From Bacillus atrophaeus (GTDB lineage Bacteria; Bacillota; Bacilli; Bacillales; Bacillaceae): a stretch of DNA of 64,000 nucleotides. The stretch lies in contig NZ_LSBB01000001.1 of the NCBI RefSeq assembly GCF_001584335.1, positions 744,001-808,000 of the forward strand. Direction: 5' to 3'. Positions 47,130 through 56,005 of the stretch are shown piece after piece. Every line of letters begins with the position of its first letter. Positions within the stretch are counted from its first letter, which is position 1. The notes beneath the pieces are model-generated. The model saw only the letters and a list, made by a program, of their open reading frames with translations. It ran no database searches and had not been told where the DNA came from. The position numbers and the translations under genes were made by a program.

Positions 47130-48546
47130 TTGCATCATTCGCCTCTTTTGGTTCATTTTTTGTAGGAAGCCGGAAAATGGAATCATTGGCGTTTTTTAAA
47201 CTGAAAAATCCATTAGGTGAAAAATAGGGTGAGCCAAAGCTTCTTTGCCTTGTTAAATGTGTATAAATAACCAGCATAAACAAAATGATGCCGTACAGGC
47301 CGAGAGTAGCCGCGGTAATCATAGAAATAAACCGGAGCACACGGAAGGAGAGCCCCATTCCGTATTGCGGAACTGTAAAAGAAGCAAGCGCGATGATACT
47401 TACTACAATCACCATGATGGAGCTGACCAGGTTTGCTTCAACCGCGGCTTGGCCGATGACGACTCCCCCGACAAGGCCGATGGTCTGGCCGAGCGGATTA
47501 GGAAGCCGAAGTCCCGCTTCCCGCAAAAGCTCAATTGTGATCTCCATCAGCATGGCTTCAATGATAGGCGGAAACGGAACATTTTCTCTGTTAGCTGAAA
47601 TTGTGACAGCAAGAGAAGTCGGCAGCAGCCCTTGCTGAAACGAAACGAGAGCGATATAAATCGATGATAAAAACAAGGTGAGAAAAATAGAAACAAATCG
47701 CAGTGTTCTGATGAGAGACGCGGAGATCCACCGTTCATAATAATCATCAGGTGACTGCATCAGAACGCCGAGAGACGCCGGCACAAGCAGCGCAAACGGA
47801 GAGTTGTCTACAAAAATCGCCACACGACCATTAAAAAGGGCGGAGGAGACCTTATCCGGCCTTTCCGTATTTTGAATTTGCGGAAACGGTGAATATTTAT
47901 TGTCTTCAATCAGCTCTTCTAATGTGCCGGAATCCTGAATATCATCTAATTTCACTTCTTTGAGCCGGCTTTTTACATCCTCGATGACGGACTTCTTCGC
48001 TTTGCCTTCAATGTACATAATGGTGGCGTATTTGAGCTTGTTTTTTCCTATGAGCATTTTTTTGACAACAAGCTTAGGGTGATTCGTCCTTTGTCTGATC
48101 AGAGCGACGTTTGTGTCTGTATCTTCTACAAAGGCAACCTTTGGGCCCCTGACCACCTTTTCAGATGTAGGCTCCGTCAAACTCCTGACCTTTTTTTTGC
48201 TTGCTGATAAAACATAAACTTCATTCAATCCGTTCACAAATATAACGCAATTGCCTCTGAGCACGGAATTCACCGTATCCTTAACCGTCATTACGGGGCG
48301 GGCATCGATTTGGTCGAGGCGGTTTTTTAACTGATCCAAAGTGAGTGTGTCTTCATCCTTTGTCAGTGTCTTGACTGCGTCCTGCACTTTGCTTTGATCA
48401 ATGAGTTCGCTAAAATACATATAGTAAAATACAAGCCCGCTGGCGAGCATTTTTTTATTTTGAATCAGATCGTCATTTTGATTTAAATCAGGAAGCACCA
48501 ATGCTAAATTGTCGTGAATATATTCTTTAAACTCAGAGTGTTTCAA
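47104..48546 (-). CDS. gerAA: Spore germinant receptor subunit GerAA
   Basis: A 480-residue GerA-family protein with a soluble N-terminal half (DQIDARPV, RGPKVAFVEDTDTNVALIRQR) and about five helices in the C-terminal half (SANRENVPFPPIIEAMLMEI, LPNPLGQTIGLVGGVVIGQA). In recent work the family forms ion channels that open on germinant binding. TTG 48546 is taken as start since AGAGGTGA lies five bases upstream. First gene of gerAA-AB-AC, expected to be forespore-specific (SigG). Confidence 0.93.
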   Translation of the reverse strand: MKHSEFKEYIHDNLALVLPDLNQNDDLIQNKKMLASGLVFYYMYFSELIDQSKVQDAVKTLTKDEDTLTLDQLKNRLDQIDARPVMTVKDTVNSVLRGNCVIFVNGLNEVYVLSASKKKVRSLTEPTSEKVVRGPKVAFVEDTDTNVALIRQRTNHPKLVVKKMLIGKNKLKYATIMYIEGKAKKSVIEDVKSRLKEVKLDDIQDSGTLEELIEDNKYSPFPQIQNTERPDKVSSALFNGRVAIFVDNSPFALLVPASLGVLMQSPDDYYERWISASLIRTLRFVSIFLTLFLSSIYIALVSFQQGLLPTSLAVTISANRENVPFPPIIEAMLMEITIELLREAGLRLPNPLGQTIGLVGGVVIGQAAVEANLVSSIMVIVVSIIALASFTVPQYGMGLSFRVLRFISMITAATLGLYGIILFMLVIYTHLTRQRSFGSPYFSPNGFFSLKNANDSIFRLPTKNEPKEANDANEPQEDSN

Positions 48547-48664
48547 CGCGCTCACCTCTTGTCGCAAATCCTTATTAGAGGTTATCTTTTCCTGTTAAAA
48601 AAATGCTATACTGTGTTACAGTATTTCTTGATACAAGTTTTTTAGAGGAATGAGAGGATACAAG

Positions 48665-48850
48665 GTGGCACAGGTAAGACTGGCGGGGAAAAAAGAAGAA
48701 ATCGAACAAATCATCAAATCGTTTGAAGAAAATTATGAAGTGGCATACACGTCAAAGGAGTATGGGAAAACGAATCCGAGATATAAATACTCTAAGGACT
48801 TGCGTGTGTATCTGGACTTGAAATTAAAATCAGCAAAGATTGAAAAATAA
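48665..48850 (+). CDS. Small DUF3970-type protein
   Basis: A 61-residue protein beginning [16 protein letters not shown] with one alpha/beta unit. The pattern resembles DUF3970 proteins of Bacillus. GTG 48665 is chosen because GAGAGGA lies six bases upstream; the ATG at 48650 overlaps that ribosome binding site. Divergent from gerAA, just upstream of citG. Function unknown. Confidence 0.65.
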   Translation: MAQVRLAGKKEEIEQIIKSFEENYEVAYTSKEYGKTNPRYKYSKDLRVYLDLKLKSAKIEK

Positions 48851-48918
48851 AAAGGATTTCAAGGACAGCCGGCGAATTATTTTCTATTGAAGCAACAGTT
48901 ATGGAGGGATACATAAAA

Positions 48919-50307
48919 ATGGAATACAGAATTGAAAAAGACACCATGGGAGAAGTAAAAGTTCCTGCTGATAAATTTTGGGGCGCCCAAACACAGCGAA
49001 GCAAGGAGAACTTCAAAATCGGTTCTGAGAAAATGCCGAAGCAAGTTGTGAAGGCGTTTGCAATTTTGAAACGAAGCACTGCTATCGCCAATGAACGACT
49101 CGGCAATTTGGATTCTGAAAAAGCGGAAGCAATCGCAGCGGTATGTGATGAAGTGCTCAAAGGCAAGTACGATGACAACTTCCCGCTTGTCGTATGGCAG
49201 ACAGGAAGCGGCACGCAAAGCAATATGAACATGAATGAAGTGGTGGCAAACCGGGCGACTGCTTTATTAAAAGAAAAGAACTCCGATAAAACGATTCATC
49301 CAAACGATGACGTCAACCGCAGCCAGAGCTCAAATGACACATTCCCGACTGCCATGCACGTGGCGGGAGTCCTTGCCATTTATGAGCAGCTTGTGCCTGC
49401 GCTTGATCAGCTCCGCAATACGCTGGATGAAAAAGCAAAAGCATATCAGGATATCGTGAAAATCGGCCGTACGCATCTTCAGGACGCAACGCCGTTAACA
49501 CTCGGCCAGGAGATCAGCGGCTGGGTTTATATGCTGGACCGCTCAAAGGAAATGATTTTGGAAGCAACGGAAAAAATCCGTGAACTTGCGATTGGCGGCA
49601 CGGCTGTCGGAACGGGAATCAACGCCCATCCGGAGTTTGGGGAACTCGTATCAGAAGAGATTACGAAACTGACCGGGCAAACGTTCAATAGCTCACCGAA
49701 TAAATTCCATGCGCTTACAAGCCATGATGAAATCACTTATGTACACGGCGCATTAAAAGCTCTTGCGGCTGACTTAATGAAAATCGCCAATGATGTCAGA
49801 TGGCTGGCGAGCGGACCGCGTTGCGGAATCGGAGAAATCGTTATCCCTGAAAATGAGCCTGGAAGTTCTATTATGCCGGGTAAAGTCAATCCGACACAAA
49901 GCGAAGCACTTACGATGATTGCTGCGCAAATTATGGGGAACGATGCAACAATCGGTTTTGCCGCGAGTCAGGGGAACTTCGAACTGAACGTATTTAAGCC
50001 GGTTATCATTTATAACTTCCTTCAATCAGTACAGCTTCTCAGTGACGGAATGAATTCTTTCCATGACAAGTGTGCTGTCGGTATTGAGCCAGATAAAGAA
50101 ACCATTCAGGAAAACCTGTCAAACTCTCTTATGCTTGTGACAGCGCTGAACCCGCATATCGGCTACGAAAATGCGGCGAAGATCGCGAAGCTTGCCCATA
50201 AAGAGGGATTGACCTTAAAAGAAGCGGCTCTCAAGCTTGAATTGCTGACAGAAGAGCAATTTAACGAGATGGTCAAACCTGAGGATATGGTGAAACCAAA
50301 AGCGTAA
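48919..50307 (+). CDS. citG: Fumarate hydratase class II CitG (FumC)
   Basis: A 462-residue TCA-cycle enzyme interconverting fumarate and malate. It has the superfamily signature [13 protein letters not shown] with the catalytic Ser. [14 protein letters not shown] and [16 protein letters not shown] carry the His/Glu and substrate-binding residues. ATG 48919 follows GGAGGG and matches the B. subtilis protein length. Confidence 0.96.
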   Translation: MEYRIEKDTMGEVKVPADKFWGAQTQRSKENFKIGSEKMPKQVVKAFAILKRSTAIANERLGNLDSEKAEAIAAVCDEVLKGKYDDNFPLVVWQTGSGTQSNMNMNEVVANRATALLKEKNSDKTIHPNDDVNRSQSSNDTFPTAMHVAGVLAIYEQLVPALDQLRNTLDEKAKAYQDIVKIGRTHLQDATPLTLGQEISGWVYMLDRSKEMILEATEKIRELAIGGTAVGTGINAHPEFGELVSEEITKLTGQTFNSSPNKFHALTSHDEITYVHGALKALAADLMKIANDVRWLASGPRCGIGEIVIPENEPGSSIMPGKVNPTQSEALTMIAAQIMGNDATIGFAASQGNFELNVFKPVIIYNFLQSVQLLSDGMNSFHDKCAVGIEPDKETIQENLSNSLMLVTALNPHIGYENAAKIAKLAHKEGLTLKEAALKLELLTEEQFNEMVKPEDMVKPKA

Positions 50308-50311
50308 TAGA

Positions 50312-50347
50312 AAAAAGACGGCTGCTTGAATAAGCAGCCGTTCCTTC
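50312..50347. terminator. Terminator between citG and yuxN
   Basis: CGGCTGCTT and AAGCAGCCG pair over 9 bp. On the minus strand TCTTTTTT follows, so it mainly serves yuxN; on the plus strand the tail TTCCTTCT is weaker. Confidence 0.75.
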
Positions 50348-51222
50348 TAAATAAATTGCTGTTTTAATAAGTAACGGAGCTGTTCTGCCTCTTTGGCAAT
50401 TGCTTCCGATTCCTTCAGGTTAAGAATCATCCCCTTGATGATTGCTTGTTTCGGTGTTTTTTTCTTCATCTCCGCTTCAAGAATATCGAGGCTTTCAGTT
50501 AATTCCGGCGCAGAGATTGTGTTCATCTTGCCGATCTTTATGCGAATCTCTTTGATAATAGACTCACTAAGAGGGTCCGGCCTTCCGTGATACAGGGGCC
50601 CAAACAGCGAGCTCGCTTCATCAAGCGAGATGAAAGGATCTTCATTTCTTTCTGCCATCCCATTCACCATGTCATCAATTCTCTTAATGACCGTTTCCGC
50701 TAATTGCTCAGGCTTCAGAGTTTGCCCTGTTACAATAATTAATTCCAGATAAATCTGACTGATTCCTTCGATCAAAAAACAAAGCTCGGCTGTATAAGGC
50801 TCTGCTTTTGCTCCGTACATATTCAATAGACTGTCAATGTGAAACTGAAGAACAGCCTGACGGATTTTTTTCGCGCATTGCTCGACTTCTTCCGTATAAG
50901 GAAGAGATCCTTCTCTCATCTGCATAGTAATAAAGTCTTTATGTTCAAGAATATTTTCAAAAAAAACAGCAAGCTGCTCCTTATAGGCTGACCTTGGATT
51001 GCCGCTCTTTGTTTGAATATGATGGATTCGGGTAAACATTTTATCATAATAGTAGTTCAGCATAGATAAGAGCAGCGCTTCCTTGGAAGGAAAGTAAATA
51101 TAAAAAGCGCCTTTAGACATTTTGCATTCATCGGCAATTTCTTGTACCGAAGTTGATTTATACCCTTTTTGAGCAAACAGTTTAATTGCAGCTTCAATAA
51201 TCAGTTTCTCTTTTTCCTTCAA
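50347..51222 (-). CDS. yuxN: TetR-family transcriptional regulator YuxN
   Basis: A 291-residue TetR repressor-type protein. The N-terminal helix-turn-helix is in TSVQEIADECKMSKGAFYIY. The ligand/dimer domain is about 240 residues, longer than the usual 150 or so, as in the B. subtilis orthologue. TTG 51222 follows AAAGGGTGG by five bases; GTG 51231 would lie inside it. Ligand unknown. Two palindromes in the gap to yirB (51279-51300 and 51371-51384) are likely operators. Confidence 0.88.
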   Translation of the reverse strand: MKEKEKLIIEAAIKLFAQKGYKSTSVQEIADECKMSKGAFYIYFPSKEALLLSMLNYYYDKMFTRIHHIQTKSGNPRSAYKEQLAVFFENILEHKDFITMQMREGSLPYTEEVEQCAKKIRQAVLQFHIDSLLNMYGAKAEPYTAELCFLIEGISQIYLELIIVTGQTLKPEQLAETVIKRIDDMVNGMAERNEDPFISLDEASSLFGPLYHGRPDPLSESIIKEIRIKIGKMNTISAPELTESLDILEAEMKKKTPKQAIIKGMILNLKESEAIAKEAEQLRYLLKQQFI

Positions 51223-51278
51223 TGGTTCCACCCTTTCGGAGCCCGGAGGCTGACGGTTACGACAAAAAAAGATATGAG

Positions 51279-51300
51279 GATATGACTATAGGGTCATATC
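51279..51300. promoter_or_regulatory. Palindrome 1 in the yuxN-yirB gap
   Basis: GATATGAC and GTCATATC arms (8 bp, perfect) around TATAGG, 57 bases upstream of yuxN. It shares the TGAC...GTCA core with palindrome 2. Confidence 0.55.
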
Positions 51301-51370
51301 TGTATATTATAAATTTAACCTTATTGTAACTTGTTTTTTTATCCTGTATTATTTATATTATAAAGTGAGA

Positions 51371-51384
51371 TGACCAAATGGTCA
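51371..51384. promoter_or_regulatory. Palindrome 2 in the yuxN-yirB gap
   Basis: TGACCAAATGGTCA, with 6-bp arms TGACCA/TGGTCA, placed just behind an AT-rich -10-like box (TATATTATAAA) and 27 bases before the yirB start. Typical of a repressor operator. Confidence 0.55.
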
Positions 51385-51410
51385 AAATTCACGTGAAAGG
51401 GTGAATCTAC

Positions 51411-51575
51411 ATGAAAGAATTGGACGAAATGATCAGCCGCTTACGAAACAGAGGGATTAAAGTTGAAAAAGTCACTTATCCTAAGCAAACCTTGTCTGAG
51501 AAGAAATGGGTTCATCAATGCAAACAGCCGATAAAAACGAACTACAGAGATTTTAACGGTTATTCCTTCACATAA
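51411..51575 (+). CDS. yirB: Spx anti-adaptor YirB (SpxO)
   Basis: A 54-residue protein starting MKELDEMISRLRNRG and ending FNGYSFT. Size, position between cssS and yuxN, and sequence match YirB. In B. subtilis it binds the adaptor YjbH and blocks ClpXP degradation of the stress regulator Spx. ATG with AAAGGGTGA six bases upstream. The palindrome directly ahead suggests control by the divergent YuxN. Confidence 0.8.
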   Translation: MKELDEMISRLRNRGIKVEKVTYPKQTLSEKKWVHQCKQPIKTNYRDFNGYSFT

Positions 51576-51600
51576 AAAAAGACTGCAAAAAATCACAGTC
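51573..51600 (-). terminator. Terminator of cssRS
   Basis: On the minus strand GACTG...CAGTC pair and TTTTTTTATG follows. The stem begins at the cssS stop codon. It overlaps the yirB stop. Confidence 0.65.
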
Positions 51601-52958
51601 TATTTCTTTGGCACTGCTATACGGTAGGTTACTCCTGTTTTGTCATTTTCAATTGCGATTGACGCCTTATGAAGAGTTAAAATACGTTTTACGATGCTGA
51701 GACCAATGCCGAATTCGCCTTTCTTCCCTTTATTAAAAGGCTCGTACAGGCTGGTAAGCATCTCATCTTCAATATGGGGCCCGTCATTTTTAATCGTGAT
51801 GAAGATGTTCTGAACATCCTTTTTAATGCTGACTTCAATCTTTGTTTCAGCGTACCGGATTTGATTTTCCAGTATGTTTTCGAGCAGCTTGCTCCATTGT
51901 TCAGGATCACCGGGCATTACGGTGTCTACTTCTACATCAATGACCCACGACAATTCTTTTCGAGACCATTTCAGCCTCTCGATCACTTCTTCAGTCACTT
52001 CTGCAATGCTGAATGTTTCATGATGCACATTTTGCTTTAATAAATAATCCAGCTTGGTTAAATATAATAAATCCTTAATTTTCTTCTCTAATTTTTCCGC
52101 TTCGCCTTCAATGACATCTATCGTATTTTCGAGGTCCCCTTTAGGAAAAATCCCATCTTTAATGGACTGCGTATAACCTCTGATGACCATCACCGGGGTT
52201 TTTAAATCATGAGAAATATTTTGCAAAAGCGTTCGCTCTGTTTCATCTTTTTGAACCAGCTTTTGGCGCATGTCCTCAATCGTATGGCCCAGCTTCCCGA
52301 TTTCATCTTGGCGGTCAACGATAACCGGATCATCCCAATCTTGTTCCGAAATGCGTTTGACGTGCTTTTCAAAGCTGACAAGCGGACGTGATAAGTACTT
52401 TGCAAGCCAAATCGCGGGAATCCAGCTTAACAAGATGACGCCTGTGAGAATAAACAGCAGCTGTTTGAATAAAGTAAACGCCAGATCATCCCGGTAGGAA
52501 TCAAGAGCATAGGAGAGCATCATCGCAGATTGGCCATTTACCGAAAGCCCCTTTTTAATAACAAAAAACACCTTTTCTCCGTTTACATCCTCGCTATAGC
52601 GTTTCATTTTTACATCCTGCTTGTTCGCCAGCTTGTACACCTTATGAATAAATGATGACGACAGCGTTGTTAAATTCCTGTCGCTGGCAGCATCTTCACT
52701 TTCAGGCAAGAGCACGTGCTGCACAGATCGCACAGTCGTCGGAGCTGTTGCTTCCTCACTGTAATAGCGCCTTTCGATTGAACCGGGAAGACGGTACTCG
52801 GTCAGTACATGCTGCTCATTTTCGATCGTTGTATACGTCTCATTAGTAAAGAAATCTCTTAATGTATTAGAAAAAAGCACGAGTAATAAAATGGATATAG
52901 CCAGCAGAATCCCTGATATGACAACCCAAATCTGAAAAGCGAGCGGCCTGTTTTTCAT
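51600..52958 (-). CDS. cssS: Secretion-stress sensor kinase CssS
   Basis: A 452-residue kinase with two membrane helices (about 10-32 and 165-187) around a 130-residue outside sensor. A HAMP domain follows (SRPLVSFEKHVKRISE), then phospho-His in NISHDLKTPVMVIRG and an ATPase domain (LLENILENQIRYAE, FGIGLSIVKRIL). It senses misfolded exported proteins and, with CssR, induces htrA/htrB. Its ATG overlaps the cssR stop. Confidence 0.94.
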   Translation of the reverse strand: MKNRPLAFQIWVVISGILLAISILLLVLFSNTLRDFFTNETYTTIENEQHVLTEYRLPGSIERRYYSEEATAPTTVRSVQHVLLPESEDAASDRNLTTLSSSFIHKVYKLANKQDVKMKRYSEDVNGEKVFFVIKKGLSVNGQSAMMLSYALDSYRDDLAFTLFKQLLFILTGVILLSWIPAIWLAKYLSRPLVSFEKHVKRISEQDWDDPVIVDRQDEIGKLGHTIEDMRQKLVQKDETERTLLQNISHDLKTPVMVIRGYTQSIKDGIFPKGDLENTIDVIEGEAEKLEKKIKDLLYLTKLDYLLKQNVHHETFSIAEVTEEVIERLKWSRKELSWVIDVEVDTVMPGDPEQWSKLLENILENQIRYAETKIEVSIKKDVQNIFITIKNDGPHIEDEMLTSLYEPFNKGKKGEFGIGLSIVKRILTLHKASIAIENDKTGVTYRIAVPKK

Positions 52959-53632
52959 GATGTCATCATCCTGTAGCCGAACCCGTAAATAGTTTCCACT
53001 TTTAATTCAGGCATCTTCTTGCGCAGCCGCCGTACGAGATCATCGACGACTCTGTCGGTTCCGAAATAATCATGTCCCCACACTTTTAATAGAATATCTT
53101 CTCTGGAATAGGGGTGTCCTTTATGATGAATAAATAAGAGCAGCAGATCAAACTCCTTCGATGTCAGGTTGATTAAATTCCCCTTCTCATCATAAACCTC
53201 CCGGGCTTCCTCGGCGACTTTATAGGAAGACACGATCGTTTCAGTCCTTTGCGCCGCAGGCCCCTCCTTATATACAAGCTGCAAAAGCTTTTGAACACGA
53301 ATGATCAGCTCTCTCGGCAAAAAGGGCTTTGCGATATAATCATTGCTCCCAAGCTCTAAGCCAAGTACTCTGTCAATATCAGCGTCACGTGCGGAGATAA
53401 AGATGACCGGCACATAAGGGTCTATTTCTTTTATTTCTTTTATTAAAGTGTAGCCGTCCGTATCAGGCAGCATAATATCGAGAATCCATAGATGGGGTGA
53501 CGGCTGCATCTGTTTTCTGGCATCCTCCCCTTTTGTGAAAGATGTAATGTTCCAGCCCTCGTTCTCTAAATATTTTGTAAGCAATTCATTCAGATTATCC
53601 TCATCTTCAACTAGATAAATGGTATATGACAA
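52955..53632 (-). CDS. cssR: Secretion-stress response regulator CssR
   Basis: A 225-residue OmpR-type regulator with phospho-Asp in LWILDIMLPDTDG, Lys in IAKPFLP, and winged-helix end VVDDLVRRLRKKMPEL...YGFGYRM. AAAGGATG precedes the ATG. Divergent from htrB with repeated TTTTCATA-type sites between them. Confidence 0.94.
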   Translation of the reverse strand: MSYTIYLVEDEDNLNELLTKYLENEGWNITSFTKGEDARKQMQPSPHLWILDIMLPDTDGYTLIKEIKEIDPYVPVIFISARDADIDRVLGLELGSNDYIAKPFLPRELIIRVQKLLQLVYKEGPAAQRTETIVSSYKVAEEAREVYDEKGNLINLTSKEFDLLLLFIHHKGHPYSREDILLKVWGHDYFGTDRVVDDLVRRLRKKMPELKVETIYGFGYRMMTS

Positions 53633-53688
53633 GGCAATTCACATCCTTTCAACGTCATTATAACTAGTTTTAACACAACTCAGGCGGA

Positions 53689-53716
53689 TTTTCATAATTT
53701 CACATATTCTTTTCAT
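53689..53716. promoter_or_regulatory. Candidate CssR operator repeats
   Basis: Three copies of a TTTCA-based repeat: TTTTCAT at 53689, ATTTCAC at 53697 and TTTTCAT at 53710. The first and third are 21 bases (two helix turns) apart. They lie in the cssR-htrB gap, where CssR is known to act on both genes. Confidence 0.6.
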
Positions 53717-53788
53717 TTTTATCCCACAATGTTTGTTTATGATGTGTATAAGGGAAGAAAGGAATGAAAAAAGCGAGGAAAATGTTAT

Positions 53789-53872
53789 ATGATAAAACAT
53801 ACACTATTTTGGTGCTTTGCTTTTCTCCTCATTATAGGGACAATTGAACTTGTATATGCGATAAATATGTAA
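53789..53872 (+). CDS. Possible 27-residue hydrophobic peptide upstream of htrB
   Basis: ATG to TAA, preceded by GCGAGGAAAA about nine bases away. It encodes a single membrane-helix-like peptide (HTLFWCFAFLLIIGTIELVYA) between the CssR repeats and htrB. It could be a leader or small membrane protein. Support is limited to composition and ribosome binding site. Confidence 0.3.
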   Translation: MIKHTLFWCFAFLLIIGTIELVYAINM

Positions 53873-53907
53873 TGATAAATGGAAAACCGTAAAAGGAGCG
53901 TGCGAAA

Positions 53908-55275
53908 ATGGATTATAAACGTGATGACAAAAATGATCCCCTTCATTCAAATGATGAATCGTCACATACAGACAAGCCAGAGCTGATTGAGCATCAGGAA
54001 CAAAAATTGCTTGATCAGCCTGTTTTTCAGGAAGCCGGACGCAAAGAAACAGCATCGGCTTTAGAAATGGAACAGAAAGAAACGGCCGTAAAAAAAGAAA
54101 AAAAACGGAGAGCTGCATGGCTGAGTCCGATTTTAGGCGGAATTATCGGCGGAGGTTTGATGCTCGGCATCGCGCCTCATCTGCCGTCTAACCATAATCA
54201 GACAGCAGAGACCGTTTCAGCGAATAAGCAGGTGCAGTCAGACAACTTTACAACAACGCCGGTGACGAACGCCACAAACGTAGCTGACATGGTAGAAGAC
54301 TTGGAGCCGGCAATTGTCGGAATCTCCAACCTTCAAAGCTCTCAAAATAATACATTCGGCACAGAAAGCAGTTCGAGTTCTGAGAGTGAGAGCGGAACAG
54401 GATCGGGTGTTATTTTTAAGAAGGACAATAAGAAAGCCTATATCATTACGAATAATCATGTCGTAGAGGGCGCTAATAAACTCACGGTTACGTTATATAA
54501 TGGGAAAACGGAAACCGCCAGGCTCGTAGGAAGCGATGCAATAACCGATTTGGCTGTTTTGGAAATCAGCTCAGACAATGTTGATAAAGTAGCGAGCTTC
54601 GGAGACTCTTCACAGCTTCGCACCGGAGAAAAAGTGATCGCCATCGGAAACCCGCTCGGACAGCAGTTTTCCGGTACGGTGACGCAAGGGATTATCAGCG
54701 GCCTTGACCGGACGATTGATGTGGATACAACCCAAGGAACGGTTGAGATGAATGTGCTGCAAACAGACGCTGCGATCAACCCGGGGAACAGCGGAGGCCC
54801 GTTAATCAATTCCAGCGGGCAAGTCATCGGAATCAACAGCCTAAAGGTCAGTGAAAACGGCGTAGAGTCTCTCGGATTCGCCATCCCAAGTAACGACGTG
54901 GAACCGGTCGTTGACGAGCTGCTGGCAAACGGAAAGGTAGAGAGACCGTTCTTGGGAGTTCAAATGGTCGATATGTCACAAGTCCCGCAAACCTATCAAG
55001 AAAATACGCTGGGCCTATTCGGAAATCAGCTGAGCAAAGGGGCTTATGTAAAAGAAGTCCAATCCAATTCCCCTGCGGCAAAAGCCGGTATTCGCTCTGA
55101 AGACATCATCGTCAAACTAAACGGCCAAGACGTGGAGAGCAGTGCGGATATTCGGGAAATCCTTTATAAGGATTTAAAAGTGGGCGACAAAACAACGATT
55201 CAAGTTATTCGAAACGGAAAAACAAAAACACTCAATGTTTCACTGACGAAACAAACAGAAAGCAGTTCCCGCTGA
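53908..55275 (+). CDS. htrB: Membrane-anchored HtrA-family serine protease HtrB
   Basis: A 455-residue quality-control protease. It has a long acidic cytoplasmic N-terminus (1-65), one membrane helix (about 70-92), a Ser/Glu-rich linker, and a trypsin-like domain with catalytic His184 (ITNNHVV), Asp214 (AITDLAV) and Ser295 (NPGNSGGPL). A single C-terminal PDZ domain (about 345-445) follows. It degrades or refolds misfolded exported proteins; induced by CssRS. AAAGGAG precedes the ATG. Confidence 0.94.
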   Translation: MDYKRDDKNDPLHSNDESSHTDKPELIEHQEQKLLDQPVFQEAGRKETASALEMEQKETAVKKEKKRRAAWLSPILGGIIGGGLMLGIAPHLPSNHNQTAETVSANKQVQSDNFTTTPVTNATNVADMVEDLEPAIVGISNLQSSQNNTFGTESSSSSESESGTGSGVIFKKDNKKAYIITNNHVVEGANKLTVTLYNGKTETARLVGSDAITDLAVLEISSDNVDKVASFGDSSQLRTGEKVIAIGNPLGQQFSGTVTQGIISGLDRTIDVDTTQGTVEMNVLQTDAAINPGNSGGPLINSSGQVIGINSLKVSENGVESLGFAIPSNDVEPVVDELLANGKVERPFLGVQMVDMSQVPQTYQENTLGLFGNQLSKGAYVKEVQSNSPAAKAGIRSEDIIVKLNGQDVESSADIREILYKDLKVGDKTTIQVIRNGKTKTLNVSLTKQTESSSR

Positions 55276-55359
55276 TTGGCCGGATATGAAAAAAAGCTGA
55301 ACCCCTGGGTTTTATTAAAAGTCAAAATGTTTTATAAAAGACTTGATAACAGTGAAGTT

Positions 55360-55384
55360 GTATATAATGTTGCACATTATATAC
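55360..55384. promoter_or_regulatory. Perfect 11-bp palindrome over a TATAAT box
   Basis: GTATATAATGT and ACATTATATAC are separated by TGC. The left arm contains TATAAT, and TTGATA lies 14 bases before that box. It looks like an operator covering a promoter, but what it would transcribe ends at the terminator 50 bases on. Confidence 0.5.
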
Positions 55385-55393
55385 GGGAAAAGA

Positions 55394-55437
55394 GAAGGAT
55401 AGATAAAGCAGATCAAACTTGCTTTATCTATCCTTTT
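55394..55437 (+). terminator. Terminator behind htrB
   Basis: AAGGATAGATAAAGCA and TGCTTTATCTATCCTT form a perfect 16-bp stem with a 10-base loop and a T run. It marks the last B. subtilis-like sequence before the AT-rich island. Confidence 0.9.
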
Positions 55438-55445
55438 TTGTACTA

Positions 55446-55469
55446 CATATGGCCTCACTTACTACTACA
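55446..55469 (-). repeat. Left copy of the island-flanking imperfect inverted repeat
   Basis: Read on the minus strand, this 24-mer matches 59708-59731 on the plus strand at 19 positions, including GTAAGTGAGG without mismatch. Confidence 0.5.
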
Positions 55470-55546
55470 TTAATCAAGTTTTACCGCAACATAATTATCC
55501 TGTACTCTTCAATTAACGCACCCGTTAGCTGTAGATAATATACACA

Positions 55547-55735
55547 CTACTTGTTGCTTCTAACAGTTGCTAACTCCACATCACCAAGACCATCTGCACA
55601 CTGCTTTAGCATATAAATAGTTTCTGATTCACCTGTTTGTTTTTCTATAGTTTCACACTGATACTCTTCAATAAATTCTTTATCAATACTTCGAAAAACA
55701 TGAAGGGATTTTCTATCATAGGAGTGTTTCTCCAC
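55547..55735 (-). pseudogene. Gene fragment or small 62-residue ORF at the island left end
   Basis: GTG start with GTAGAGGGA about ten bases upstream gives a hydrophilic 62-residue protein (MEKHSYDRKSLHVFRSID...). The same frame stays open and protein-like for another 20 or so codons beyond the GTG (AEINYIHYGVEGQNR), to about 55800, without a usable start. That suggests the 3' remnant of a longer gene. No family recognised. Confidence 0.35.
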
Positions 55736-55940
55736 TCTGTTCTGTCCCTCTACACCATAATGAATGTAATTAATCTCGGCTTTTTTATGGATTTGAACCT
55801 TTTTAATAAAGTTTTCAAGCCCTATATTTAAAATAAAGATTGATAATTTACAATAAAGTTTAATTAAAAATTCTATTTTTTGAAGAATTTTTTCTTTAAC
55901 TATATAGGTAGGTTAGTTTTACAATAATTCTCGAAAAAAC

Positions 55941-55979
55941 TTTACATTTACTAACTTTTATGTTAGATTACTCTATAAT
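55941..55979 (+). promoter_or_regulatory. Promoter region of the cfr-like leader transcript
   Basis: TTTACA (55941-55946) and an extended -10 TGTTAGATT are spaced by 17 bases. A second -10, TATAAT at 55974-55979, is an alternative with a poor -35 box. CTAAC/GTTAG repeats overlap the region. Confidence 0.5.
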
Positions 55980-56005
55980 AAATTTGACAAAGGGAGGTGC
56001 AAGCA

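Noticed and set aside
48560-48640. SigG promoter for the gerA operon
   Set aside because: Expected from knowledge of gerA, but no box pair with acceptable spacing could be named by eye.
55276-55473. 65-codon frame directly after the htrB stop on the plus strand
   Set aside because: It has no ribosome binding site and runs through the palindromic promoter-like region and the 16-bp terminator, so it is chance.
55637-55831. 64-codon plus-strand frame opposite the island-left gene fragment
   Set aside because: No convincing ribosome binding site. It mirrors the better supported minus-strand frame and has AT-driven hydrophobic composition.
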